This document shows, piece by piece, positions 24,268-34,300 of a DNA stretch of 40,872 nucleotides. A model generated the notes under the pieces. The model was not told the DNA's origin, ran no database searches, and saw nothing but the letters and a program-made list of their open reading frames with translations. Numbering within the stretch: the stretch's first letter is position 1; every line of letters begins with the position of its first letter. The DNA lies in assembly GCA_019310965.1 (NCBI GenBank), contig JAFDDG010000028.1, positions 1 to 40,872 on the forward strand. Direction: 5' to 3'. The position numbers were made by a program, and so were the translations under genes. This stretch comes from Deltaproteobacteria bacterium (GTDB lineage Bacteria; Myxococcota_A; UBA9160; SMWR01).

Positions 24268-26835
24268 GTGCCGGCCTTGCGTCGCATCGGGAAGCTGTTG
24301 GCGATCGGGTTCGCCGCGCTGTTGGCTTTGGTCGGCGGGCTCGCGCTCGCGACCGGGCTCGCGCCGGAGAACCCGAGCGTGGTCGCTGCGCGCGACGCCG
24401 TCTTCGAGGCGGCGCTCCGACTCTCGGTGGCCACTGGCCAGGAGCGGTTGAGCGACTGGGTCTCGACGGGATTCGCGAGTGTATTCGTCCAGTACGGTTT
24501 TCCGCCTGCCGCCCTCGTTCTGCTGGTGCTGGCGCTGCTGCCCGGCCGCGCGCGGACCGCCACAGGGGACGATGACGAGCCGCAGGCGGAGCCCGTAGAG
24601 CAGCTGGTACTGGGCGACAAGAAGACGCAGAAGAAGGCCGTCAAGCAGGCCACGGCGCTCGCCAGGGCCGGGAGGCATCTCGAGGCCGCCGAGCTGTGCT
24701 TCCACAACGGCCGAATGGAGGAGGCGGCCACGTTCTACGTCGAGGCCGGCGAGCTGATTCGTGCCGCCGAGATCCGTCATGACCAGAAGCGTTTCGTCGA
24801 GTCTGCGGAGCTGTACATGCAGGCGGGCAGCCACGACTCCGCCGGTGCCATCTATGCGCAGCACGAAGAATGGAGCCGGGCTGCCGAGGCCTACATCGCG
24901 GCCGGTACCCACAGCGTCGCCGCCGAGATGTATGAGAAGGCCGAAGACTGGCCGAACGCGGCACAGAGCTACGAAAAGTCGGAGTTCCCGCGGCACGCAG
25001 CCAAGGCCTGGGTGCGCTGTGGTCAGTGGATGCGGGCCGCTGACTGCCTCGAGCAGGTGATCGTAGAGAACATGAGCAGCGCCGGTCCGGGTGACACCAA
25101 GAAGCAGGCCGAGACGCGGAAGCTCGTGCGGATGGCGGGTGATCTCTTCAGCCGCGCTGGCGCGGACGACAGGGCGCAGCAGATCTATGAGCGCGGCGAG
25201 TGCTGGAGCGCCGCCGCGGAGATTGCGCTGCGTATCGGAGAGCGTGAGAAGGCCGCCGATCTCTTCCTGCGCGCCCACGAAGCACCGCGGGCCGCGGAGG
25301 TGTTGAAGGGCTTGGGACGCGACGAAGAATCGGCGCGGGTGTTGGCCGAGTACCACCGCGATCGCGGCGAGGACGAGCAGGCGGCCACGTGCTTCGAGGC
25401 GGCCGGCGACCACATGGCCGCCGGTGACCTGTATCGCTTGCTCGAGCAGTACGAGCGTGCCGCCGAGTGCTACGGGCGGTATGGGGAACACGCTCAGGCC
25501 GCCGAAATGTTCAGCTCCGCCGGCGATCGTGCGCGTGCCGCAGAGTGCTACGAGCGGGCGGGTATGCCCCTCGAGGCGGCCGAAGCGTGGTCGCTGGCCG
25601 GCGACGCCGAGCGCGAGGCCGAGTGCCTGACGAAGGCCGGTGAAGGCTTGCGGGCCGGGTTGCTCTACCAGCAGATCGGCGATGAAGAGGCGGCGATCAA
25701 GGCCCTGCAGCAGATTGGGCCGGAGCAACCCGGTTTCACCCAGGCTTCGACGCTGTTGGGGGAGATATTCCGCAAGCGCGGAATGTTGTCGCTGGCACAG
25801 ACCAAGCTGTCGCAGGTGGTGAGCAGCGCGGAGCTCTCGCGTGAGAACATCGACGCGTTCTACGGGTTGGCGATGGTGCACGAGGCCAACGAGAGCCATG
25901 CAGAGGCGCTTGTGCTCTTCGAGAAGATCCTCGCATTCGACTATCACCATTCCGACGTGGCGGCCCGGGTTGCGCATTGCAAAGAGAGGGTGCAGGGTCA
26001 GTCTGGGCGGAACGAACTCAGCACGCCGGCGTCGGGCTCGCAGGCCGACGGGCGCTACCGCATCGTCGGCAAGCTCGGTCGCGGCGGCATGGGCATCGTC
26101 TACAAGGCGCAGGACACCGTGCTCGACCGCACCGTGGCGTTCAAAGTGCTGCCCGAGACGCTCAAGGAGAATCCGCAGTCCCTCAAGAACTTCCTGCGCG
26201 AGGCCAAGAGCGCCGCGCAGCTCAACCATCCCAACATCGTGACGATCTTCGACACGGGCGAGCAGGACGGCGTCTACTACATCGCCATGGAGTACGTCGA
26301 CGGCAACACGCTCAAGGAGATCGTGAAGGCCCGGGGCAAGGTTTCGGCGGGCGGCATCGTGCACGTGCTGGCCCAGATGTGCGAGGCGCTGGCCTACGCC
26401 CACGAAAACAAGATCGTCCACCGCGACATCAAGACCGCGAACACCATGTGGACGAAGGACCGGAAGGCCAAGATCATGGATTTCGGTCTGGCCAAGGTGA
26501 TCGAAGAGGTGCGCAACCACACGACAGTGGTTTCGGGCACGCCGTACTACATGAGTCCCGAACAGACCCTCGGCAAGAATGTCGACCATCGCACCGACAT
26601 CTACTCGCTCGGTGTCACCATCTTCGAGCTGGCCACCGGCACGCTGCCCTTCATGGAGGGCAACCTCCCGTATCACCACGTCCACACTCCGGCACCGGAT
26701 CCCCTGGAGCTGACTCCGGAGCTCCCTTCGCTGCTGCGCGAGATCATCCTGCGCTGCCTCGAGAAAGATCCGGCGGATCGCTTCGCGTCGACACGCGAAA
26801 TCCTGGACGAGCTGAAGCGGTCGCTGAAGGCCTGA
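24268..26835 (+). CDS. Membrane-anchored TPR / Ser-Thr protein kinase
   Basis: 855 residues. Two hydrophobic segments near 8-28 and 76-94 lead to a cytoplasmic part. Residues about 125-565 are a long array of short helical repeats (ERAAECYGRYGEHAQAAEMF type). Residues 595-852 are a Hanks-type kinase: GRGGMG loop, VAFKVL with the ATP Lys, HRDIKTAN catalytic loop, DFGLAK, SGTPYYMSPEQ and DIYSLGVTIFEL. All key residues are present, so it should be active. The kinase is at the C-terminal end behind the repeats, the reverse of PknB-type enzymes. GTG 24268 is listed, but TTG 24277 has a better distance from GAGGGG and may be the true start. Targets unknown. Confidence 0.9.
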   Translation: MPALRRIGKLLAIGFAALLALVGGLALATGLAPENPSVVAARDAVFEAALRLSVATGQERLSDWVSTGFASVFVQYGFPPAALVLLVLALLPGRARTATGDDDEPQAEPVEQLVLGDKKTQKKAVKQATALARAGRHLEAAELCFHNGRMEEAATFYVEAGELIRAAEIRHDQKRFVESAELYMQAGSHDSAGAIYAQHEEWSRAAEAYIAAGTHSVAAEMYEKAEDWPNAAQSYEKSEFPRHAAKAWVRCGQWMRAADCLEQVIVENMSSAGPGDTKKQAETRKLVRMAGDLFSRAGADDRAQQIYERGECWSAAAEIALRIGEREKAADLFLRAHEAPRAAEVLKGLGRDEESARVLAEYHRDRGEDEQAATCFEAAGDHMAAGDLYRLLEQYERAAECYGRYGEHAQAAEMFSSAGDRARAAECYERAGMPLEAAEAWSLAGDAEREAECLTKAGEGLRAGLLYQQIGDEEAAIKALQQIGPEQPGFTQASTLLGEIFRKRGMLSLAQTKLSQVVSSAELSRENIDAFYGLAMVHEANESHAEALVLFEKILAFDYHHSDVAARVAHCKERVQGQSGRNELSTPASGSQADGRYRIVGKLGRGGMGIVYKAQDTVLDRTVAFKVLPETLKENPQSLKNFLREAKSAAQLNHPNIVTIFDTGEQDGVYYIAMEYVDGNTLKEIVKARGKVSAGGIVHVLAQMCEALAYAHENKIVHRDIKTANTMWTKDRKAKIMDFGLAKVIEEVRNHTTVVSGTPYYMSPEQTLGKNVDHRTDIYSLGVTIFELATGTLPFMEGNLPYHHVHTPAPDPLELTPELPSLLREIILRCLEKDPADRFASTREILDELKRSLKA

Positions 26836-26900
26836 TCCGGCCGGGGGTCGCCCAGCGGCGGCCGGCGCGCTGGCCTGCTACCTCATCGAGAGAGCTTCGC

Positions 26901-27815
26901 ATGGTTGGGAGGGGCGGGTTGCGTCGACAGCGGACCCTCGCAGAGCCGGTCTCCTGTTCCGGCGTCGGGCTGCACAGCGGCGGCCCGGCGGCGCTGACGT
27001 TGCGGCCGGCCCGTCCCGACACGGGCATCGTGTTCGAGTGTCCGGATGGGGCCGTGCTGCCCGCGCGAGCCGCGAGCGTGGTGTCGACGCGCCTCGCCAC
27101 CACGCTGGGAGTCGGAGCCGCCCGGGTCGGCACCGTCGAGCACGTGTTGGCCGCACTCTGGGGCCTCGGCGTCGACAATGCGCGGATTGTCGTGGACGGG
27201 CCCGAGGTGCCGGCCATGGACGGCAGTGCCGCCGCGTTCGTCTACCTCGTGCGTGTGGCGGGTCTCGTGGAGCAGTCGCCCGCGGTGCGCGTGATGCGTG
27301 TACGAAAGCCGATCGCCGTTACCGACGGCGCTCGGCGCATCAGGGTCGACCCCGCCCCAGAGCTGCGCGTCACGTATCGGATCGACTTCGCGCACCCGAG
27401 CATCGGGCGGCAGGCATTCGAGTGCACGGGCGACGACCCCGTGCGCTTCGAGCGGGAGCTCGCCGGCGCGCGCACGTTTGGTTTCCTCCGCGAGGTGCAG
27501 GCGTTGCGCGGTGTGGGCCGGGCGCGCGGGGGTTCGATGTCGAACACGCTCGTGCTCGACGACAGCGGCATCGTGAACAGCGGCGGCCTGCGATACCCGG
27601 ACGAGTTCGTGCGGCACAAGGTGCTCGACCTCTTCGGCGATCTGTCGCTGCTCGGCGCGCGGCTGCAAGGACACGTCGTGGTCGAGCGGGGCGGGCACTC
27701 GTTGCACGTGGCGCTCGTCCGCGCTCTGCTCGAAATGTCCCACCCGTTGCGCGCCGCCGACGCTCCTGCCCGCGCCGAGGTTCCACCGCGCCTCTCTCCC
27801 CCACCCGCCAGCTGA
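26901..27815 (+). CDS. lpxC: UDP-3-O-acyl-N-acetylglucosamine deacetylase
   Basis: 304 residues, ATG 26901 with GAGAGAG about 7 nt upstream. Zinc enzyme of the committed step of lipid A synthesis. Zinc ligands His81 (in GTVEHVLAAL), His239 and Asp243 (in VRHKVLDLFGD), the base Glu80 and a late His266 in the GGHSLH motif are all visible. It opens with LAEPVSCSGVGLHSG as usual. It shows that the organism has an LPS-type outer membrane. It follows the kinase gene by 65 nt on the same strand. Its stop is 25 nt before a 161-bp inverted-repeat element. Confidence 0.95.
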   Translation: MVGRGGLRRQRTLAEPVSCSGVGLHSGGPAALTLRPARPDTGIVFECPDGAVLPARAASVVSTRLATTLGVGAARVGTVEHVLAALWGLGVDNARIVVDGPEVPAMDGSAAAFVYLVRVAGLVEQSPAVRVMRVRKPIAVTDGARRIRVDPAPELRVTYRIDFAHPSIGRQAFECTGDDPVRFERELAGARTFGFLREVQALRGVGRARGGSMSNTLVLDDSGIVNSGGLRYPDEFVRHKVLDLFGDLSLLGARLQGHVVVERGGHSLHVALVRALLEMSHPLRAADAPARAEVPPRLSPPPAS

Positions 27816-27839
27816 CCCCCTCTGCCCCGCGGAGAGAGG

Positions 27840-28000
27840 GGGGACGGTGTTGCTTTCTTGCCTTTTTGCGACGCGGACCCACCAATGCCCGCGAGAAGCC
27901 TGCTGCCGGGGATCGATGAGGGCCGGCGTTGGACGGTGGCGACGAGATGTGTTCGCCAGCGCGCACAGCTCTGAAAAGGCAAGAAAGCAACACCGTCCCC
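27840..28000. repeat. 161-bp element with perfect 27-bp terminal inverted repeats
   Basis: The ends (GGGGACGGTGTTGCTTTCTT... at 27840-27866 and its exact complement at 27974-28000) match over 27 of 27 bases, with a 107-nt centre that does not encode a transposase. The arms contain AT-rich runs unlike the GC-rich genes on both sides, so it is foreign in composition. It lies between the convergent lpxC and pilZ genes. It has the form of a non-autonomous transposable repeat. No target duplication was found. Confidence 0.78.
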
Positions 28001-28041
28001 GATGACCGATGACGATGAAATTCTTGCGGATTGGGTTGGGG

Positions 28042-28380
28042 CTAGTGGCGTTCGAGCTCCAGGGCGAGGGCAATGGTGCTCTCTCGATCGGTGAATGCGA
28101 TACCCATTCCGTTGGCGTGGCCATGAGGGTCGCTGGGTCGGCGGCACCAGACGACGCGTCCCTCGATTTCGAACGTCTGGCCACCGGCGCTCAGAGTGAA
28201 GTGAAGTTTCAGGTCGCTGCCTTCGGCCAGCGGGTCTTCGGTCTCGATGAACAGGCCTCCGGCGCCGAGAGTGGTGGCGGGGTCGATCCGCGGGCCGTCT
28301 GGTGCCGTGTATTTGACCTGTACCTGCAGCGTGCGCCGCCGGTAACGCCGCGTCGGGCGGTTGGCGATGCGAGGCCTCAC
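28042..28380 (-). CDS. PilZ-domain protein
   Basis: 112 residues, GTG 28380 overlapping the TGA of the giant TPR gene by 4 nt (GTGA), so translation is coupled. A basic N-terminal stretch (RPTRRYRRR, the place of the RxxxR motif) is followed by ATTLGAGGLFIETEDPLAEG and ends with EGRVVWCRRP and GMGIAF. This is the layout of the short, myxobacterial-type PilZ domains that follow c-di-GMP. The second motif, usually (D/N)xSxxG, reads ATTLGAGG here, without the Asp/Asn and Ser, so ligand binding is doubtful. It may act as an adaptor for the TPR protein. The ATG-free reading to 28932 in the same frame is the TPR gene's shadow. Confidence 0.87.
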   Translation of the reverse strand: MRPRIANRPTRRYRRRTLQVQVKYTAPDGPRIDPATTLGAGGLFIETEDPLAEGSDLKLHFTLSAGGQTFEIEGRVVWCRRPSDPHGHANGMGIAFTDRESTIALALELERH

Positions 28381-31300
28381 GCTGTGATCTGGGTCAGCCA
28401 CGCGCGCACCGCGCGCTGCATCACTCCGCGCGCTTCGTCGCAGGCGGCGACGAGGACTGCAATGTCCCGCGTCGGCTCGAAGTCGCCGGGCGAGTGGTCC
28501 TCGGCGTTGCAGATGCCGGCGAGCAGCGCCGTGCGCAGATCGCCGGCGCCGATGTCCACGGCGCGCGCGGCCGCCAACGTGCGCAGCTCCTGGCGCCAGA
28601 GCGTGAAGTCGAGGCCTTCGATCTCTCCACGGGTGACCCCGCCGAGCACGCGTCGCACCCGACGTCGCGCGCGGCGTCCGAAGGTCTCGGAGATTGCGTT
28701 CAAGGTCGCCCCCGACGTGTGCACCGATGCCGGATCGAGGGCGAGCAGGGCGACGCAGCGCACGACGTCGGCCATTTCGTTTGTCGGCAGCGGCAAGAGG
28801 CCATGAGCGGTCAGCTCGGCCTGGGCCGTGAGTGCGTCGGCGCGGAACTGCGCGGTCGGGTCCGCGCCGGCATCGGGCGTTGCCATGTGGCCCGGTGCGC
28901 CGAGCGCACGCCCGATGTCTTCGGCGGCGCACTGTACTGCGGCTCGCAGCGCTTCGCCGAGTGTCGAATCGAGACCGAGCCGCGGGGCCAGCACCAGCGC
29001 CATGCGATCCGGTGCCGCCGCCGCCTCCTCCGCTGTGGCGATGCCGAGCGCGCGAAGCAATGCCAGGCCGTTGCCGATCGCCTCCGCGTTCCCCGTGTAT
29101 TCGGCGATTCGCAGCACCGCCCGCAGGGTGTCGGGGTCGCTGGGCAGCTCCTCGAGGGTGGCGGCGTGCTGCTCCAGCGCTTCCGGCCAGGCTTCTGGCC
29201 GCTGCGAGAGCAGGTTGGCCAGCGTGACGCGCAGCTCGCGGCTCTCCGGCTGGAACGCGAGGGCGCGCCGATAGGCGTCGATGGCGCCGTCGAGATCTTC
29301 CAGCGGACCCGCCAGCAGGCGCGCCCGCTGTTGCAGAGCTTCGGCCAGGCCTGCTGGATCGTCACCCGGGTGCCGGTCGACAAAACGCTCAAGCGTTTCG
29401 GCCGAGGCAGACCACTCGCCCGCCGCTCGCAGCAGGCGAGCCTCGGCCAGAGCTGCCTCGAGACAGCGCGGGTCGGCCTCGCAGGCTGCTGCATAGGCTT
29501 TGCATGCCGCCTTGCCGTCGGCTTCGAGGGCGCGCCCCAACACGAGGTGGAGCGCGGCGCGGTCCTCTCGCTCGGCGTGTGTCGCCAGGCCTGCGGCCGC
29601 GGCCTCGGCGGCCTCGGCGGCACGTCCCGCTTCCCAGAGTAGACTGGCGAGCAGGCGCCAGGCGCGGGAAAGCCCGGGTGCTGTTTCAGTCGCTCGGCGC
29701 AGGTGATCTTCCGCTGCCTCGTTGCGGTTCTCGACTCGCAGCTCCCACTCGCCCGCCCGCAGCAGATGCTCCCCCGCCGCGTCGCCGTCGGTCTGCTGTG
29801 CCCACCGCTCGAGTGCCGCGATGCCGGGCTCGAGGCGATCGGCCGCTTCGTGCAACGAAACGCACAGGGTGTGGGCGGCAGTGTGCGTTGCATCGATCTC
29901 CAGAGCGGCTTCGCACTCCGCCAGAGCGGCGTCGACGTCGTGCAGCTCCGCATGGCAGCGAGCGAGCAGTGCGTGGTGCCGTGCAGCGTCGGGGTCCGCT
30001 TTCGAATGAGCCAAGCGGGCGGCCAGCGGCTCGCGGGCGCTCGCCCACTCTTCGATGGCCGCCAGACTCTCGCCGGCTCCGGCGAGAGCGTCATCGCAGG
30101 CCGGGTCCACGGCGAGTGCTGCGTGGTAGAACTCTGCCGCCGCCGCCGGGCGTTCGTGCTGCCGGGCGGCGCGGGCACCGATCAGTGCCACGGCGATGCG
30201 TGCGTCGGCGTCGAGTGACCCATGGGCGGGCTGGGTATCGAGCGCGCTGCGGGCTGCGGTCTCGGCCTCGTCCCAGCTCTCGATCTGCAGTGCGGCCTCG
30301 GCCAGGTCGGCGTGAACGGCACCTGCCGCAGGATCCGCCTCCGCCGCCTTGCGCAGCAGAGCCGCCGCCAGCATCGGGTCTCCCGACAGGTGCGGCGCAG
30401 CGGCGCGTCGCCAGTGCTCGGCGGCCTTTGCCCCGGTCGACTTCTCGGCGGCCTGCTGCCAGGCGGCCGAAGCCTCCGCGTGCGCGCCGGAGGCTTCGCG
30501 CAGACGTGCGGCGGTGGCCCAGGCGTGGGCTCCGGCGGTGCCGGCCTCGAGCGCTCGCTCGCTGCGGGCGAGCGCCTCGTCGAGGCGTCCGAGAGCTTCG
30601 AGCGTCTCTGCCAGGCGCAGGTGGTCGGCGCTGCCGCCGTTGGCCTGGGGGTCGTCGCACCAGCTGGCGAAGACCTCGGCGAAGGCGTCGCCTTCGCCGC
30701 ACCGCTGGTGCAGCTCGGCACGCTCGAGGCGCCGCTCTGGAGCGAGTTCGCCAATTGCAGCCGCCGCTACGTAGGCGCGCAAGGCGCGGTGCGGCTCGTC
30801 GGTGCGGTGCATTGCAAGCTCACCGGCGCGCAGCCACGCGGCCTGGCGTCTGTCGGGCTCGCGGTCGCCCAGCACGTCGACCTCGCTCTCGTAGAGGTCG
30901 AGCGCGCCGCGCCAGTCTTCCATCGCTTCGAGCAGGTGCTCGAACGAGCGCTGCGCGGCGAAGTCCTCGGGCCACGCCTCGATGGCGCCCGCATAGGCTC
31001 GGCTTGCGCGAGTCGTCGATCCGAGCTGCTTCCAGCAGACATCGCCAAGACGTCGCAGCAACGCTGAGCGGCCGGCCGGAGGGAGTGCAGCGTTGTGTTC
31101 GAGCTCGAGCTCGAGTGTCGCGGCCACTTCGTCCCAGCGCGCGAGACGCTCGGCAGCCGAACGCAGGCCGCGAAGGGCTTCGCTGGGGTCTGCAGCCAAC
31201 GCCACCGCGCGTCGGTAGGCCTCGGCGGCCCGGGCCGTGGCCGATAGTCGCTCGTCGCGCAGCCGGGCCAGCGCGAGCCATGCCTCGGCGTCGCCGCCGG

Positions 31301-34300
31301 TGCGCTCGAGCCGTCGCGTCGTGCGGCGCTCGAGCTCGACGCTGTTGCCCTGGCAGCGCAGGGCGTACAGCAGCGAGGCCTCGTGGACACCGGCCGGATC
31401 GAACTCGGGTGGCGCGCCGTCCACCAGCGCATTCAGGTGCCGGATCGCGGCGTCGAGACAACCCGTGCGCTGATAGTAGGCGGCGAGATCGCGGCGCAAG
31501 CGGAGCCGGCGCTCGGCGAAGACCTCTGCGTCGGGATCGAGGGCCGCGAGCTCCGTCTCCGCGCAGCTCGCCCATGCGTCCGGCGGGCCGGCGGCCCACA
31601 GGGCGTCGGCCAGCTCGCGCAGCAGCTCGCCGTGGATCGATCCCGTGGCCCGGGTCTCGGCGACGGCGCGCAGCAGCAGGCGCGCGGCTTCGCGTGGATC
31701 TCTCAGCTGGCCCCGATGCAGGGCGGCGGCGTCGCGCAGCAATTGCGCGCGATCTGCCGGCGCCGCGCTCGGGGCGAGCGCCTCGAGGATGTGCGCCCGC
31801 TCGCGGTCGCGTCCCGTCTCGGCGTAGAGCCGATCGAGCTCGCGGAGCACCTCGGTGTCGTTCGGTGCCGTCTCTCGAGCTTGCTCGTAAGCGGCGCTGG
31901 CGCGGGCTTGCCAGCCGAGATCGTGCTCGAGCACGCGCGCGCACTCGCACAGCAGCGCTCTGCGCCGCGCGGGCTCGTCTGTCGCGTCGAGCTCCGCCTC
32001 GAGTGCGCGCAGCTGGGGGTGCGGGCGTCCCGCGAGACGGTGGGCCTCGGCGATGCGCGCGAGCACCTCGCTCTGCTGCGGACGTTCCCGGCGCAGGCGT
32101 TCGAGCCAAGCCAGCGCTGCGTCCGGCGAGAGGTGCTCCCAGGCGAGCTTGGCGCCGCGTTCGAGGTGTTTCACGCGTTCGCTGGGGCTCACTCGGTAGG
32201 CCTCTTCGCACAGGCACTCGAGTGCGGCTCTCCAGTCTCCGGTGCTCTCGAGAAGTCGTCGCAGCTCCGCCCGCGTTTCGAGCCGATCCGGGTGGAGGCG
32301 GAGCGCCTCGCGGTAGTCGGCGAGCGCCGCGTCGCTGGAATCCGGCAGTGAGGCCAACAGCTGCGCGCGACGGGCGAGCAGATCCGCCCGAGCCGAAGCG
32401 GTGTGTTCGCGGCGCAGCGCGTCATCCAGTAGCTCGCGCACGACGCTCGGCCGATCCAGCTGCGCGGCCAGGTCGAGCCCCCTGTCGAGCGCTTCGGCGT
32501 GCGATGGGTCGAGATGCACGATGCGGCGCAGCTCGAGCAGCGCGTCCGCGGGTCGATCGAGCGATTCCGTCCACAGATTTGCGAGCTCCAGCCGGACGGG
32601 AATCTCTGCTGGGCCGCCCAGTCGAGCGAGTTCGGCCTCGAGCAGCCGCGCCAGCGGTTCCGGTGCGTCGAGAATGCGATACAGCTCGCGCAAGGCGGCT
32701 TCGATCGCGGTGTCGCCGGGGCGTTCGTCGAGGGCGCGCTCGTAGGCGGCGACCGCTTTGGCGTCGCGGCGGCGGGAGCGCAGCGTGTGGCCCAGCCGCG
32801 TCAGCCAGGCCGCCCGTTCGAGTCCCGGGTCGCAGGCGTCCGCCGCCTTCCCGCACAGCTCGATGAGATCTTCGGCGTATCCGGCTCGCTGGTACAGGTC
32901 CGCCAGCGGCTCTGCGACCGCGGCCTGCGGGCCGATCTCCCCGAGCGCCGGTTCGAGCACGGCGATCGCGCCGTCCGGATCGTCGAGCTCGTTCGCACGC
33001 AGGCCGGCGATGCGCAGGCGCAGCGATGTGCGCTGCGCCGCCCAGTACCCGGCTGTGTCGCGCGGCTGAGCATCGAGTCCGCCGAGCCTCAGCTCGAGCA
33101 GGCGCGCTACCTGGTCGGGCCGCGCGTTGGCCTCCCAATAGTCGATCAGGAACTCGCCGGCCGCCGAGTCGCTCGGGTCGAGCTCGAGCACGCGCTCGTA
33201 TTGGTCGCGAGCGCGGTCCGATTCCCCGAGCCGAGTTGCGCATAGGGCTGCGACGCGTGCGCGCAGGGTGTGCTCGCGGCCAGGCTCCATGTCGGGCTCG
33301 GCGGCGAGCTGTCCTTCGAGTGCCCGGACCAGGTCGCGGGGCAGGTCTTGCTCTTCGTAGAGTCGCGCGAGCGTGTTCCAGCGCTCGCCGCACAGCGGGT
33401 CGATGGCTGCCGCGGCCTCGAGATGTTCCGCCGTGGCTTCGGGATCCTCGAGCCGATGGCGACAGAGCCGTCCCAAGCGGTCGTGCAGCGTCGCGCGGGT
33501 CGGCTCGTCGTCCGTGCGTCGCAGCCATTCCTCCAGGTGCGCGCGCAGGGCCTCGTAATCGTGCACCCGCTCGAGCAGGGCCTCGAGGCGCTCTGCCGCG
33601 CGGCGTCGGGCGTCGGGCTCGGCGGCCTTTCGGCTCAAGGCATGGAAGATTTCGGCGGCCTCGTCGTTTGAAGCGAGTACTTCCTCGAGGATCACGGCGC
33701 GCTCGAAGGCGCAGCGATCTCGGGTGGCGGCGTCCTCGTGTTGGGTCGCCTGCTCGCCCAGGAACTCGGCCAGCCCGCGCGGATCGGCCGAAGCGCGTAG
33801 TGCGCGCTCCAGTCCGTGGCGCGCGGTTTCGCAGCGCGGGTCCTCCGCGAGCACCTCGCGGTACGTAGTGACGGCGGCGTCGAATTCGCTCAGTTGCTCG
33901 AGCAGGATCGCGCCGCGGCGCAGCGTCAGGTCGCGTCGCTCATCGGCGGTGCAACCCGCGGCTCGCAGCGCAAGGCGTTCCGCCAGCTCTTCGTGACGCG
34001 CCGTGCGATCGAGCAGAACTTCGAGACGGTTCTCGACATCCGCCGGCGCGCCCGGCTCTTGCGCAAGCCGTTCGAGGACATCAATGGCCTGGGGCATGTC
34101 GCCGAGTTGCTCCTCCAGCAGCCGCGCCAGGGCGTCGAGGGAGCGGACCCGCTGCTTGCCAGTCGACAGCTCGGCCAGGCTGCGGTGGGCGCAGATCAGA
34201 TCTTTCGCCGGCCCCGTGCCCTCGAGCAGCTCGACCAGGGCCTCGAGGGATGCGCCGTGTCGGGGATCGGCCTCGAGCGCGGCGTGAAATGCGGCGATTG

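Noticed and set aside
27840..28000. Short peptides readable in the 161-bp element (such as HWWVRVAKRQESNTVP on the minus strand)
   Set aside because: They depend on the terminal repeats and have no start with a ribosome site; probably spurious products of the repeat.
29504..32866. A 1,120-codon open frame on the plus strand inside the giant TPR gene
   Set aside because: It is antisense to a strong coding frame, is extremely Arg/Pro-rich and has no recognisable motif. Long antisense frames are expected at this GC content with such codon bias.
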